Assembly: GCA_020445255.1 (NCBI GenBank) | Contig: JAGRGY010000002.1 | Coordinates: forward strand, 153,045 to 217,044 | Length of the DNA: 64,000 bases | Direction: 5' to 3' | Source of the DNA: Gammaproteobacteria bacterium | GTDB taxonomy: Bacteria; Pseudomonadota; Gammaproteobacteria; Chromatiales; Chromatiaceae | Shown: piece after piece, positions 54,484 through 63,860 of the stretch | Layout: the number at the start of each line of letters is the position of its first letter | Position numbering within the stretch: the stretch's first letter is position 1 | Notes under the pieces: generated by a model | What the model was told of the DNA's origin: nothing | Database searches by the model: none | What the model saw: only the letters and a program-made list of their open reading frames with translations | Position numbers and translations under genes: made by a program

Positions 54484-55187
54484 CGCTTCCACTCCTGGGC
54501 CTACAGTCTTTCGATTTGATGGGTCGATGATAAAGAGCCGGCTGCAGCAAAACCCACGCAACATTCAGGGGTTGCGGTGCCGGGACCCGGTGAACCCATC
54601 GCCCGCGTCCCGCCGGGGGTCGCCGCCCGCCGACGCGTATCGTCTGTTCCGCGCGCTGTTCGCGCCCCGGCAATCGGCGCGACCGCTCCTTGCACGGGTG
54701 GGCCACCACTCTCACGGGCACGACTGTGCAGAGTCTGCACAACGCGTGTATAGCGACTCGACATGCGAAGACACGTCGCCGGTACGTGCGCTGCACACGC
54801 ACCGCGATCGCCACACTTCCCACCGGAACATCGTTCTCCGGATTCGCCGGTGCGCGGGCGACCGCCTCGCGCGCGCCGGAAGCGTGCAGCCCGGTGCCGC
54901 GCAGGACACCGGGCGGACCGTGAGTCGGCACTTCCGGACGCAGTCGCTGCTCGCGCGACACATCGCATCGACGACACTTCAGCGTGGTGAATCACAAGTC
55001 CGTTGCTTTTAGGGCCCCACAATCGGGGCCGGCACAGGGCGTGGTCCGCGGCGAATGGCAGGTTCTTTGCTTGGATTGCGGCGCCGGGGTGGCCCGCCTG
55101 TGGGGCTCCCCTCGCCGGTATACGACAGCCCCTGATTCTCCGCACCAGTTTGGCTGTCGTTCGATGCGATGCAAGGAGAAAAACCAA
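54484..55187. other. 700-base gap between divergent tusE-like and fbpA-like genes
   Basis: No convincing gene: a minus-strand open frame to 54961 is arginine-rich and lacks a start signal. The stretch must hold promoters for both neighbours. It contains a perfect 17-bp palindrome at 54725-54741 and a GGCCCC/GGGGCC hairpin at about 55013-55030. No Fur box was recognised. Confidence 0.6.
54725..54741. promoter_or_regulatory. perfect palindrome, possible operator
   Basis: TGTGCAGA-G-TCTGCACA is a perfect 8-bp inverted repeat around one base, the size and form of a dimeric regulator site. It lies 240 bases before the TusE-like gene and 450 bases before the iron-binding-protein gene. The binding protein is unknown. 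Confidence 0.4.
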
Positions 55188-56261
55188 ATGAGACGTGTGA
55201 AGTTCATCCTCGCGGCCGGCGTGGTCGCAGCACTTGGCAACGTGGCGCTTGCCGACCCGCCGAAGGCGCGATCGCCATACGACGGCGTCGAGATCAAGGT
55301 GCTCACCGACCGTACGTCCGACGGTCTGATGCAACCCCTGTTCGAGATGCTGGAGCAGGACACGGGAATCGAGGTCGATCCCGTGTTCCTCGACGAAGGA
55401 CTGGTCGCACGACTCGAGAGCCGCCCGACGGAGGCGGACGTGGTCATCACCAAGGATGCCGAACTGATCGAGCTCGCAAAGCGCAAGGGGCTTCTGGCCA
55501 AGCTCGACTCGCCGATCATCGAGAAGACCATACCGGCCGAGTTCCGCGACAAGGATGGCGAATACTTCGTGGACGCCTACCGGGCGCGCGGCATCATCGT
55601 GTCCCAGGACCGCGTCAAGCCGGGCGCCGTGAAGACCTACGAGGATCTCGCCAAGCCCGAGTGGAAAGGCAAGGTCTGTACACGCAGCGGCAAGCACGAC
55701 TACAACATCGCGATCTTCGACCAGATGATGAAGGCGTGGGGCGACGACAAGGCCAAACAGGTCATCGCGGGCATCGGGCGCAACCTCGCGCGTGCCCCGG
55801 AGGGCGACGACCGCGAGCAGGCGAAAGCCATCATGGAGGGCGTCTGCGACGTCGGCCTGCTGAACAGCTATTACTATCCCAAGATGTTCGAACATCGCAG
55901 CCAGATCAAATGGGGAGAGGCGACTCGATACGTCTTCCCCAACCAGGACACCGATGGCGTGTTCATCATGCGTTCGGCCGTCGCCCTGACGAAAGCGACG
56001 GCGAACCGCGGCGCGGCGCGGATGTTCGCGGAATACATGGCCAGCGGGCAGACACAGCGCATGATCGTGCAACGCACCAAGCAGTATTCCGTACTGCCCG
56101 ACGTTCCACCGCATGAGTCGATGGTCTCGATGGGTGCGCAACAGGGTATCAAGGATGGACGGCCGAAGATCAATTTCGTGTCCCTCGAAGGCATGGCGGA
56201 CAAGCGTGACGAGGCAGTCAAGTTCGTCGAGGAGATCAAGTACGACAACGGGCCGGGTTGA
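55188..56261 (+). CDS. fbpA: Fe(III) ABC transporter, periplasmic binding protein (FbpA/FutA-like)
   Basis: A 357-residue protein with a signal peptide (M-R-R-V-K-F-I-L-A-A-G to A-L-A). It is a class D substrate-binding protein: E-I-K-V-L-T-D-R-T-S-D-G, E-A-D-V-V-I-T-K-D and the iron-binding tyrosine cluster S-Y-Y-Y. Start 55188 follows AAGGAG. It lies 91 bases upstream of the permease. It probably delivers ferric iron to FbpBC; a different metal is possible. Confidence 0.92.
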   Translation: MRRVKFILAAGVVAALGNVALADPPKARSPYDGVEIKVLTDRTSDGLMQPLFEMLEQDTGIEVDPVFLDEGLVARLESRPTEADVVITKDAELIELAKRKGLLAKLDSPIIEKTIPAEFRDKDGEYFVDAYRARGIIVSQDRVKPGAVKTYEDLAKPEWKGKVCTRSGKHDYNIAIFDQMMKAWGDDKAKQVIAGIGRNLARAPEGDDREQAKAIMEGVCDVGLLNSYYYPKMFEHRSQIKWGEATRYVFPNQDTDGVFIMRSAVALTKATANRGAARMFAEYMASGQTQRMIVQRTKQYSVLPDVPPHESMVSMGAQQGIKDGRPKINFVSLEGMADKRDEAVKFVEEIKYDNGPG

Positions 56262-56352
56262 CACGTCAACCATCCCCAGAGCCGGGCAGCCGCCACCTGC
56301 GGCCGCCCGGCCTCGAAGTTGCACCCATGCGTGATGCGAGTCTCCTCCGCCG

Positions 56353-57993
56353 ATGAACGGCCCCGCCGCCTCGATCGATTCACGCGGACGCAGGTCGTTC
56401 CTGCATAGCTTGGCCACGGCCAGGTACGCGCGAGCCAAGGGCCTGCTTGGTGCCTGGACCGTAACCGGCATCGCACTGCTCCTGGCTTTTTTTCCCCTGC
56501 TCTACCTCGCGCGATACCTGTGGTCGGCGCCACCGGATATCGTCGACTGGATCGATACCTGGGCAAACGGCACCTTGGCACGTCAGGCGGCGGAAACCGC
56601 ATGGGTATGCATCGTTGCCGCCGTGGTGACCATCGCCGCTTCGGTTCCACAGGCGGTAGCGGTCTCGATGTATCGCTTCAGGGGCGCCCTGCTACTCGAA
56701 GGCGCGGCACTCGCACCGATGCTGCTGGCACCGTACGCCGCTGCAGGCGCGTGGTCCGAACTCGATCTTGGCGCGTGGAGTCACGGACCGCTGGCGATGG
56801 CCGTGCAAATCGGTTTCAGCTGCGCACCCTGGGCCTATCTGGCGCTACGCGTGGCAATTTCCCGCCTTCCGCCTATGCTCGGCGAAGCTGCCGCTGCGAG
56901 CGGGATGACGCGTGTGCAGCGCATTATCCGTGTTTGGATGCCTCTGCTTGCGGCGCCATTGTTCGGTGCGGCGATGTTCGCGGTGGCCCGGGCGTTCGGC
57001 GACTACGGTACCGCCGCGCGCAACGGCGCACACACGTTTGGCGTCTCGTTTCACGACATCTGGAACGGCACGCAGAGCACCCATGTGGCTGCCGTCGTCG
57101 CGTTGATCGCTGCCGTACCTGCCGCGGCCGTGGTGTGGTTCGCGTCAGCGCGGGCGACGCACAATGTGACGCGCCGACAGGGCGGTCTGGCAGGCGTTGC
57201 AAGTTGGAAGAAGGTGGCGCCACCCGGACTGATGCTGCCCGCAGTGGCTGGGTGGGCAATCATCTGCCTCGCGCTCTCGTTCGCGGTGCCCGAGTGGCAG
57301 TACCTGCGCTGGGCGATCGACGGACGCTGGATGGGGTGGTCCAAGGCCATCGACGTATCACTCGACGCGCTGTCGACCTCGGGTGCCGTTGCAGTCGGCC
57401 TGGCGGGCATGGGCGTTGCCTGTGCACTGCTGCTTCGCCCCGGAGCGCGCAGCGGCCTGGCGGAGCGTTCGATATGGCTTGTCTCAATCAATCTCTTCAT
57501 TCCACCGATGGCCCTGGCGCTCGCATGGCTTGCAGCTACCGCCGATGGTTCTTGGCTTGCCGGCGCGCTGGGTGAGGCGCGTGATGGAACGTTTCCGCTG
57601 TTGCTGGCGCAGGCGATCAAGCTCGCACCGTTCGCGATGTTGCCCGTGCTGGATCGCGTGGCCCGCGAAAATGAGCTCCTGCGGGATGCCCTCAGGACTG
57701 CAGGCCTACCGCGTGGTGCGGCCGCGGCACACGTGCTGCGCATGACGGCACCGGCCATCGCGCTGGGAGCTGCGATGGTGTTCATGGAGGCGGTCAAGGA
57801 ACTGGAGATCGCGATCACCCTACAGCCGTTTGGATACCGGTCGCCAGCGCTCAAGATCCACGACCTCGCACGCTTCCACGCGGAGTATGCGATCGCGGGC
57901 TGGTTGTTCATCTCGCAGGCGCTGATGCTGCCGGCCCTGCTCGGCGTCGTCGCCTGGCTGGCGCACCTGGACAAGTCGGGGAGACTTGCATGA
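56353..57993 (+). CDS. fbpB: Fe(III) ABC transporter permease (FbpB-like)
   Basis: A 546-residue permease with about twelve membrane helices in two homologous halves. Each half has an EAA-type loop (E-A-A-A-A-S-G-M-T-R, and a second D-A-L-R-T-A-G-L-P-R). The stop overlaps the ATPase start (ATGA). Dual-domain FbpB proteins form the full channel alone. Confidence 0.93.
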   Translation: MNGPAASIDSRGRRSFLHSLATARYARAKGLLGAWTVTGIALLLAFFPLLYLARYLWSAPPDIVDWIDTWANGTLARQAAETAWVCIVAAVVTIAASVPQAVAVSMYRFRGALLLEGAALAPMLLAPYAAAGAWSELDLGAWSHGPLAMAVQIGFSCAPWAYLALRVAISRLPPMLGEAAAASGMTRVQRIIRVWMPLLAAPLFGAAMFAVARAFGDYGTAARNGAHTFGVSFHDIWNGTQSTHVAAVVALIAAVPAAAVVWFASARATHNVTRRQGGLAGVASWKKVAPPGLMLPAVAGWAIICLALSFAVPEWQYLRWAIDGRWMGWSKAIDVSLDALSTSGAVAVGLAGMGVACALLLRPGARSGLAERSIWLVSINLFIPPMALALAWLAATADGSWLAGALGEARDGTFPLLLAQAIKLAPFAMLPVLDRVARENELLRDALRTAGLPRGAAAAHVLRMTAPAIALGAAMVFMEAVKELEIAITLQPFGYRSPALKIHDLARFHAEYAIAGWLFISQALMLPALLGVVAWLAHLDKSGRLA

Positions 57994-58730
57994 GCGGACC
58001 GATACTCGACGCACAGGGCCTGACGGTTCCGGGTCGGCTCGAAGACGCGACCTTCGAGCTCGTGCGGGGCACCACAGTGGCCGTCGTGGGCCCATCGGGA
58101 TCGGGAAAGACCACGCTGCTGCGGATCATTGCCGGATTCGAGGCGCCAGTGAGCGGGAGGCTGAAGATCGACGGCCAACTGGCTGCCTCACGCGGCAGGG
58201 TCCGCATTCCGGCCGAGCGTCGCCACGTGGCATTCGCGTTCCAGGACCCGGCGCTTCTGCCGCACCTGACGGTAATCGGCAACGTCCACCTCGGATTGCG
58301 CAAACCGCTGGCGAGCCGGAGGAAAATCGCGCGCGAGGCGCTGGCAGACGTGGGCCTGTCCGGCTTCTCCAAGCGGCGGGTTTGGGAGCTTTCCGGTGGC
58401 GAGGCGCAGCGTGTCCAGTTGGCCCGCGTGCTTGCGGCGCGAGCCCGCATCCTTCTGCTGGACGAGCCGTTCGCCAGCGTCGACCGCATGTGCCGCGCCG
58501 ACCTTCTGGCGAGAATAGGGACACGACTCAAGGAACGCGCCCGCGAAGGATTCACTGCGATCGTCACTCACGACCCGGCTGACGCGATCGAACTCGCCGA
58601 CTTGACGCTGGTGATGCGATCGGGTCGCGTCGTGGCCTTCGGGCGATACGATCAGATCGCCGGTGGTCAATTTGGATCCTGGCCTGCGGAGTTCCTTGCC
58701 GCCGGGCTCGCCGGTCGCGAGATCACGTGA
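57990..58730 (+). CDS. fbpC: Fe(III) ABC transporter ATP-binding protein (FbpC-like)
   Basis: A 246-residue ATPase. Walker A G-P-S-G-S-G-K-T-T, Q loop F-Q-D-P-A-L, signature L-S-G-G-E-A-Q-R, Walker B I-L-L-L-D-E-P-F and H loop T-H-D-P-A-D are intact. It is shorter than the 350-residue FbpC of Neisseria and lacks the C-terminal regulatory domain. It ends 98 bases before the convergent tRNA-Thr. Confidence 0.93.
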   Translation: MSGPILDAQGLTVPGRLEDATFELVRGTTVAVVGPSGSGKTTLLRIIAGFEAPVSGRLKIDGQLAASRGRVRIPAERRHVAFAFQDPALLPHLTVIGNVHLGLRKPLASRRKIAREALADVGLSGFSKRRVWELSGGEAQRVQLARVLAARARILLLDEPFASVDRMCRADLLARIGTRLKERAREGFTAIVTHDPADAIELADLTLVMRSGRVVAFGRYDQIAGGQFGSWPAEFLAAGLAGREIT

Positions 58731-58828
58731 GCAAGCAGATACCGGCTCCACTCCCAGTCACGACGCACCGGGCCGGGTTCCGCGCTATTCATCGGTGCGA
58801 CAAGGCCTGCGGAAGGCCTGTCAAAGCA

Positions 58829-58904
58829 TGGAGCTGGCGACAGGAATCGAACCCGCGACCGGCTGATTACAAATCAGCTGCTCTACCTGCTGAGCTACGC
58901 CAGC
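58829..58904 (-). tRNA. tRNA-Thr (anticodon TGT)
   Basis: On the minus strand: acceptor GCTGGCG/CGCCAGC with T discriminator and encoded CCA, D arm TAGCTCAGCAGGTAGAGC, anticodon stem GCTGA/TCAGC with loop TTTGTAA (anticodon TGT) and T arm GGGTTCGATTCCTG. It reads ACA threonine codons. It is the last element of the birA-coaX-SPOR strand. Confidence 0.96.
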
Positions 58905-58954
58905 TGCGTCGGGCTAGTTTACCAGCAATCATCACGCTGCCGGAATCGCGGTAG

Positions 58955-59890
58955 CTATGGGCAGGGCTGCGAGGAACGCTTCGCCCCTTCCGGCAACGGC
59001 AGTTCCGCCCGCATGACGTCTCCGCCCTCCAGCCGCAGCACCAACCAGCGCCGTTCGACAGGCGACAGTTTGTCCCGGACGTCAGCGTCGAAGCCCTTGT
59101 TGCGCACATTATCGGCATGTTTTTCCGCACCGCTGCGATTGCTGAACAGGCCGAGCGAGATGGCATTGCGATACTCGCCGCCTCGAAACAGCCACGAATC
59201 GGCGAACCCTGCATCTCGCAGTTCGCGGAGCTTCTCGATTCCCGCGTCCCGGTCTGCCAATGGTGGGACCAGGACGTAATACGCGGTCGGCACGCGATCT
59301 TGTCTGGTGGTTTGTGACACCACGCGCACGCCCTCAGGCAAGTTGCTCACGAGACGGTCGGCATCATTAGGGGCCAGGGGACCGACCTCGGCACACGCGG
59401 CCGCAGCAGCCAGCACCGTTTCATCCGTTTCGGAGGGGTCCATCGAGGAAGTCGGGGCTAGGTGCGGCTGTGAGCGTTCATGGTTGACGCCCGGCTTCGC
59501 ACCGGCTGCCGGGTCTTCGGCCGCGGCGTCCATCGGGGTAGGCATCGGCGCTGTTGCGGAAGGTGGCGTAGGCGTAGGCGTAGGCGTAGGCGTAGGCGTA
59601 GGCGTAGGCGTAGGCGTAGGCGTAGGCGTAGGCGTAGGCGTAGGCGTATGTTCGGACGCCGGCGGCTGCATCGCAACACCAGGCCCCAAGTCCTCGTCCG
59701 TCGCCGTGCTGCTTGCGGGTGCCGACAGTGGAGGATCGCCAACCGATTCATCGTCGTCGTTGCGCAGGTGCAACGTGCCAATATCGGGTGGCGGTATCTC
59801 TGTCTGTGCCACGGAAGAAAGGTTCTCATGCCGTACCCAGACGAACAGCGCTACGTTGGCGATCACCAGAATTACGACCAGGCCACGCAC
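58955..59890 (-). CDS. SPOR-domain membrane protein with Thr-Pro repeat linker
   Basis: A 311-residue protein: one N-terminal membrane helix (L-V-V-I-L-V-I-A-N-V-A-L-F-V-W-V), an acidic region, a long Thr-Pro repeat (about residues 82-112), an Ala/Pro linker and a C-terminal SPOR-like domain (Y-Y-V-L-V-P-P-L, then I-S-L-G-L-F-S-N-R-S-G-A-E). SPOR domains bind denuded septal peptidoglycan, so it may act at the division site. It overlaps the coaX stop by one base. Confidence 0.86.
   Translation of the reverse strand: MRGLVVILVIANVALFVWVRHENLSSVAQTEIPPPDIGTLHLRNDDDESVGDPPLSAPASSTATDEDLGPGVAMQPPASEHTPTPTPTPTPTPTPTPTPTPTPTPTPTPPSATAPMPTPMDAAAEDPAAGAKPGVNHERSQPHLAPTSSMDPSETDETVLAAAAACAEVGPLAPNDADRLVSNLPEGVRVVSQTTRQDRVPTAYYVLVPPLADRDAGIEKLRELRDAGFADSWLFRGGEYRNAISLGLFSNRSGAEKHADNVRNKGFDADVRDKLSPVERRWLVLRLEGGDVMRAELPLPEGAKRSSQPCP
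59565..59648. repeat. 14-unit GGCGTA hexanucleotide repeat
   Basis: Fourteen perfect tandem copies of GGCGTA lie inside the SPOR-protein gene. On the coding strand each gives Thr-Pro, so gain or loss of units keeps frame and only changes linker length. This is a probable slippage site. Confidence 0.97.
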
Positions 59891-60633
59891 TAGCTGCCCC
59901 TCTTCATTGCCAACTCTGCAAGACCCTGCAAAACAAGATGCTCGACCCGGGTGCAGGGCAACGACATGGCGTTGATGACGCTGTCCGCATCACCTCCTCC
60001 GACAAAGATACCGGCAGTCTCACCAGGAAACAAAGCGCGGCTGCCGGCAGTGAAGAGCTCCACGATCGCCGCCACCGAGTATCTCGCGCCAAGTGCGACT
60101 CCGGTCGCGGTATCTCTTCCCAGCAGGTCCCCATCGGCGACCGTTGCATCACGCGGTATGAAGGTATTTCCAAGCAGTGTCTCCCGCGCCATGCGCTCCC
60201 CGGGAAGAATCAAACCGCCAAGATGCCTCCCGGCTGCGTCGACGAAATCAATGGTTGCTGCAGTGCCGGCGTCAACGACACAGAAAGGGGCCCTGGTCAT
60301 CGCCCGGACCGCAATCATCGCCATCAGTCGATCTGTTCCCAGTTGCTGCGGCATGCGATAGCCGGGGATGATGCCACCCAACGGTGACGTGGCCCCGATC
60401 CGTTCAACACCGAGGCCGGCCGCTTCGAGATCTTGCAGGGTTTGCTGCGTCCGATCGGGCGATGCGACACTTGAAACGAGCACGCGCATGCCCGAATTCA
60501 TGCGCGTCGAACACGCGTCGCGAATCGAACTCCACTCCAGGTAGTTCCCACTGACGATGTCTGAAATCCCGGTGCGACTGGCGACACCAAGCTTCCAACG
60601 CGTATTGCCGAGATCCAGTACGAGGGCGGTCAT
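59890..60633 (-). CDS. coaX: type III pantothenate kinase
   Basis: A 247-residue kinase for the first step of coenzyme A synthesis. Motifs: V-L-D-L-G-N-T-R-W-K, L-G-T-D-R-L-M-A, V-D-A-G-T-A-A-T-I-D-F and F-V-G-G-G. It overlaps birA by four bases and the SPOR gene by one. The birA-coaX pair is common in gamma- and betaproteobacteria. Confidence 0.96.
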   Translation of the reverse strand: MTALVLDLGNTRWKLGVASRTGISDIVSGNYLEWSSIRDACSTRMNSGMRVLVSSVASPDRTQQTLQDLEAAGLGVERIGATSPLGGIIPGYRMPQQLGTDRLMAMIAVRAMTRAPFCVVDAGTAATIDFVDAAGRHLGGLILPGERMARETLLGNTFIPRDATVADGDLLGRDTATGVALGARYSVAAIVELFTAGSRALFPGETAGIFVGGGDADSVINAMSLPCTRVEHLVLQGLAELAMKRGS

Positions 60634-61625
60634 GGCGTATGCCCCGGTCGTACGCTCACCTCCCCGGCGAAGTGCTCGCTGCGACCGATGTCGGTATCCA
60701 GCAGCAGCGCCCCGGTTGCCGAGATCCCCGCGTATCTGCCTTCGATCGCGCGTGACGCGCTGTGAACTGAAACGTGCTGACCGACCAGCGCGTCAAGCTT
60801 GTGCCAGCGAGCGGCGAACGATTCGAAACCCGTCGCGGAAAACTGCCTGCATGCCGTAACCAGTGAGCTGATCAATGCCGACGTCAGCTGATTGCGCGAA
60901 ATCGGTTGACCCTGAAGGGTCGCCATGTCCACCCACGGCTGATCGATTGCTGCGGCCAGATGGGACGGGATACGGACGTTCACGCCAACGCCGATTATCG
61001 CCGTAGCAGGGCCGCTTGCTTCGCCCGACACCTCCACCAGGATGCCAGCCAGCTTGCGCTGCCTGTGCACGAGATCATTCGGCCACTTCAACTGATGCCC
61101 CGTCACCCCACTCACACTCAATGCCTCGGCGACGGCCACCCCGGCGGCAAGGCTCAATGAGGACAATTCGGCAAGTGGTTTGTCAAACTGCCATGCCACC
61201 GACAAACACACGCTATCGCCAAGACTCGACACCCATCGCCGACCGCGTCGCCCGCGGCCAGCCGACTGAAACTCCGCAACGAAAACACGTGCCGCATTGC
61301 TCCGCATCGGCAAGTGTGCGGCGGCAAGCGAGTTGGTAGATTCCGTTGTCAACTCCAATTCCAACGAATCGATGTCGGCCGAGACGCCGTCATCGAGTCC
61401 GGACGTGATCCGGTCCAATACCAGGAGCTCAACGGGATCGCGAAACCGGTAGCCACGTCCTCGGACCGCATCGACGTCCAGCGCGAACCTCGATTCCAGC
61501 GACTTGATCCGCTTCCAGACGGCGCTACGCCCAATACCCAGCACTTCCGCCAGACGCTGACCCGAATGGAATCGTCCATCCGCCAGCAGCCGCAGCAGTT
61601 CATGGGTCGAATCCGCTCCGCGCAT
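60630..61625 (-). CDS. birA: biotin--[acetyl-CoA-carboxylase] ligase / biotin repressor
   Basis: A 331-residue bifunctional protein. The N-terminal winged helix (S-G-Q-R-L-A-E-V-L-G-I-G-R-S-A-V-W-K-R-I) binds DNA. The ligase core has the loop S-A-G-R-G-R-R-G-R-R-W and L-K-W-P-N-D-L, and a C-terminal SH3-like domain follows. It attaches biotin to BCCP and may repress bio genes, which are not in the window. Confidence 0.96.
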   Translation of the reverse strand: MRGADSTHELLRLLADGRFHSGQRLAEVLGIGRSAVWKRIKSLESRFALDVDAVRGRGYRFRDPVELLVLDRITSGLDDGVSADIDSLELELTTESTNSLAAAHLPMRSNAARVFVAEFQSAGRGRRGRRWVSSLGDSVCLSVAWQFDKPLAELSSLSLAAGVAVAEALSVSGVTGHQLKWPNDLVHRQRKLAGILVEVSGEASGPATAIIGVGVNVRIPSHLAAAIDQPWVDMATLQGQPISRNQLTSALISSLVTACRQFSATGFESFAARWHKLDALVGQHVSVHSASRAIEGRYAGISATGALLLDTDIGRSEHFAGEVSVRPGHTP

Positions 61626-63449
61626 TCAGTGTAGACCGTCGGATACTGCCGATCGCAACCAGGATGCGCGGCGACCCGCAACGGGACCAGACAGGGATTC
61701 TTGCGCCAACAGCCACAGATCGCAGGTATCTTCCGCCGACTGGACGATCGGAAGGTCGGCTGCAGTGAGCATGTCGCGACGAAAAAAGTGCACCGGCACG
61801 GTTTCAGCGGTCGCACGGCCAAGCAGTTCCGTCAGGTTTGCGCCGCTGACACGCTCCAATCCGATCGCGACGACGACGTCACCCGGTGACATGCCGGCAC
61901 GTTGCGCCGCTCCGCCCTCGAAAACCTGGGTAAGCTTGATGCCGACGTCCAGACTCTCGAATCTCGCGCCGATGGTGAACGTGGGCGCCACCGCAGGCGC
62001 ATCTTCGTTGCTGCCACCCATGTCATCCGGCCCCTTTGCTCGGCGCATCCTGAAGCCGAGCCCCATCGCACTGCACCACTCGCCCAGCGGCAACTCATCG
62101 ACACCGTAGACGAAACGGTCAAAAAAATCGTCGCAGGATGAACCGACCAACGACGCCACTTCGTTCTCGATCCCACGTTCGGCGATTCCGACACCGGTCT
62201 TGCCATAGCGGGACCACAAGACGCGCATCAAGTCGTCCAAAGAGAATCTGTCGCCGCTGCGTTCCCTGATGATGACATCCAGGCCGAATGCAACCAGGGC
62301 CCCCTTCGCGTAGTAACTGACGATCGCGTTCGGCGCATTCTCGTCCTGTTTATAGAACTTCGTCCAAGCGTCGAAACTCGACTCCGCAACCGACTGACGC
62401 AAACGACCCGCTGTACGTAGTACCCGCGAAACCGTTGCCGCGAGGAGCTCCAGATATGAGCCAGGGGTTACCACGCCGCTGCGTGCCAACGCGAGGTCAT
62501 CGTAGTATGAAGTAATGCCCTCAAACGCCCACAGCAGTTCGGTGTGTGTCTCTTCGCGTAGCGCCGCGCCCATAAAGCTTGCCGGCATGATCCGCTTGAC
62601 GTTCCACAAGTGAAAGTATTCGTGACTGCATAGTCCGAGAAACTGCCGATAGTTCTTTTCCGGTGCATCCATGTCGGCGCGCGGAAGGTCGGCGCGTTTG
62701 CACATCAAGCTGCAGCTGTTCGCATGCTCGAGTCCACCGTATCCGTCGGCAGTCGCAAGGGCGAGGAAAAGATAACGAGTCACTGGCAATTCACTGAACA
62801 TGGCCGCGTGTTCATTACAAATCTTGCCGAGGTCGTGCGCCAATCGAGAGTGGTCAAATCCAGGTGCATCGCTGACGACGAAGTCGTGAGGCGTCTCCTG
62901 GACATCGAACGTCACATGGTCCCAGGTGCCAATCTCGACGGGATGGTCGATCAACTCCCGATATCCCCGACCGCGATAGATGCCGAACCCCCACTCGTCG
63001 AGCTCCGCACCTGGGAGTGTCGTTGCCACCCTCCATTCCGGGTTTTCCGAAACGAGCGAACGTTCTAGGGTCAATGACCATGGCGCATCCAGCATGCCAT
63101 CGACATGAAGAAACACGCTGGTTCCGTTGAAGTAAGCTCGAGAGCGATCGAGATAAGCACTTCGGACCGACAAATCGAATGCGTAGACGACGTAGTTCAC
63201 AAGCAATTCACCCGAAACGGGGGCCGTCTCCCACGTCTGTTTGTCGAGCTTATTGAGCACTACCGGACCGTCTGCGTCGGTGGCAGTAATCGCGCAAACG
63301 TTTCGTGCGAAATCCCGAATCATGTAGCTGCCCGGGATCCATGCGGGCATCCGCAAAATGCGGCTCACTCGCTCCGCGCAATGCACCCGCATTCGCACGT
63401 GAAACTGATGCCGCTCCAAATCCATCAATGCGAATTCGTACTGGATCAT
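61626..63449 (-). CDS. M61 family metallopeptidase with PDZ domain
   Basis: About 607 residues (start M-I-Q-Y-E-F-A-L-M-D; an ATG at 63500 gives a longer form). The M61 fold is shown by W-I-P-G-S-Y-M-I-R-D-F-A-R near the N-terminus, Y-G-G-L-E-H-A-N-S and the zinc motif H-E-Y-F-H-L-W-N-V-K-R near residue 275. Then E-G-I-T-S-Y-Y and a C-terminal PDZ domain (G-A-A-Q-R-A-G-M-S-P-G-D). These are glycyl aminopeptidase-like enzymes, probably cytosolic. It directly abuts birA. Confidence 0.93.
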   Translation of the reverse strand: MIQYEFALMDLERHQFHVRMRVHCAERVSRILRMPAWIPGSYMIRDFARNVCAITATDADGPVVLNKLDKQTWETAPVSGELLVNYVVYAFDLSVRSAYLDRSRAYFNGTSVFLHVDGMLDAPWSLTLERSLVSENPEWRVATTLPGAELDEWGFGIYRGRGYRELIDHPVEIGTWDHVTFDVQETPHDFVVSDAPGFDHSRLAHDLGKICNEHAAMFSELPVTRYLFLALATADGYGGLEHANSCSLMCKRADLPRADMDAPEKNYRQFLGLCSHEYFHLWNVKRIMPASFMGAALREETHTELLWAFEGITSYYDDLALARSGVVTPGSYLELLAATVSRVLRTAGRLRQSVAESSFDAWTKFYKQDENAPNAIVSYYAKGALVAFGLDVIIRERSGDRFSLDDLMRVLWSRYGKTGVGIAERGIENEVASLVGSSCDDFFDRFVYGVDELPLGEWCSAMGLGFRMRRAKGPDDMGGSNEDAPAVAPTFTIGARFESLDVGIKLTQVFEGGAAQRAGMSPGDVVVAIGLERVSGANLTELLGRATAETVPVHFFRRDMLTAADLPIVQSAEDTCDLWLLAQESLSGPVAGRRASWLRSAVSDGLH

Positions 63450-63599
63450 TGCTACCAAAACCAATCTAACGGAGCCAACCTGCAGCGCAACCAATGTCAC
63501 GCGCGAATTGGGATATGTCGAGCTTCACGGAACAACCGTCCGCAATCTTACACGGCAGGACGCACCCACTCGCGCAGTAGACGTGCGGGGCCGCGTTCA

Positions 63600-63633
63600 A
63601 AAGAAAAACCCCGGTCGCTTGCGCGACCGGGGT
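63600..63633 (-). terminator. intrinsic terminator of the rRNA operon
   Basis: On the minus strand ACCCCGGTCGC/GCGACCGGGGT forms an 11-bp stem followed by TTTTTC. It lies about ten bases after 5S rRNA and ends the rrn transcript. Confidence 0.95.
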
Positions 63634-63644
63634 CTTCGTTTGGA

Positions 63645-63762
63645 GCCTGGCGGTGACCTACTCTCACATGGGGAGGCCCCACACTACCATCGGCGATGCG
63701 TCGTTTCACTTCTGAGTTCGGGATGGGATCAGGTGGTTCCAACGCTCTATTGCCGCCAGGCA
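63645..63762 (-). rRNA. rrf: 5S ribosomal RNA
   Basis: On the minus strand the sequence begins TGCCTGGCGGCAATAG and contains CCGAACTCAGAAGTGAAACG and GATGGTAGTGTGGGG, ending in the complement of the first stem (GCCAGGC). Length is about 118 bases. It is the last gene of an rRNA operon read leftward. Confidence 0.97.
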
Positions 63763-63837
63763 AACTGTTGTGCTCGACGCAACGCGCCGGGCAGGCATTC
63801 GGTTTGATCGATCAGACGCTTTGGGTCAGATTCGCTG

Positions 63838-63856
63838 CGCCCAAAAATTTTGGGCG
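63838..63856 (-). other. 23S-5S spacer palindrome, probable processing stem
   Basis: CGCCCAAAA-A-TTTTGGGCG is a perfect 9-bp inverted repeat just beyond the 23S 3' end, a likely RNase processing hairpin in the precursor. Confidence 0.55.
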
Positions 63857-63860
63857 TTAT

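Noticed and set aside
54416..54961. Minus-strand 181-codon frame before the TusE-like gene
   Set aside because: Arg/Pro/Ala-rich noise that runs into the TusE-like gene in another frame; no start signal.
59565..59648. Tandem repeat as a possible CRISPR array
   Set aside because: Units are six bases without spacers and lie within a coding sequence.
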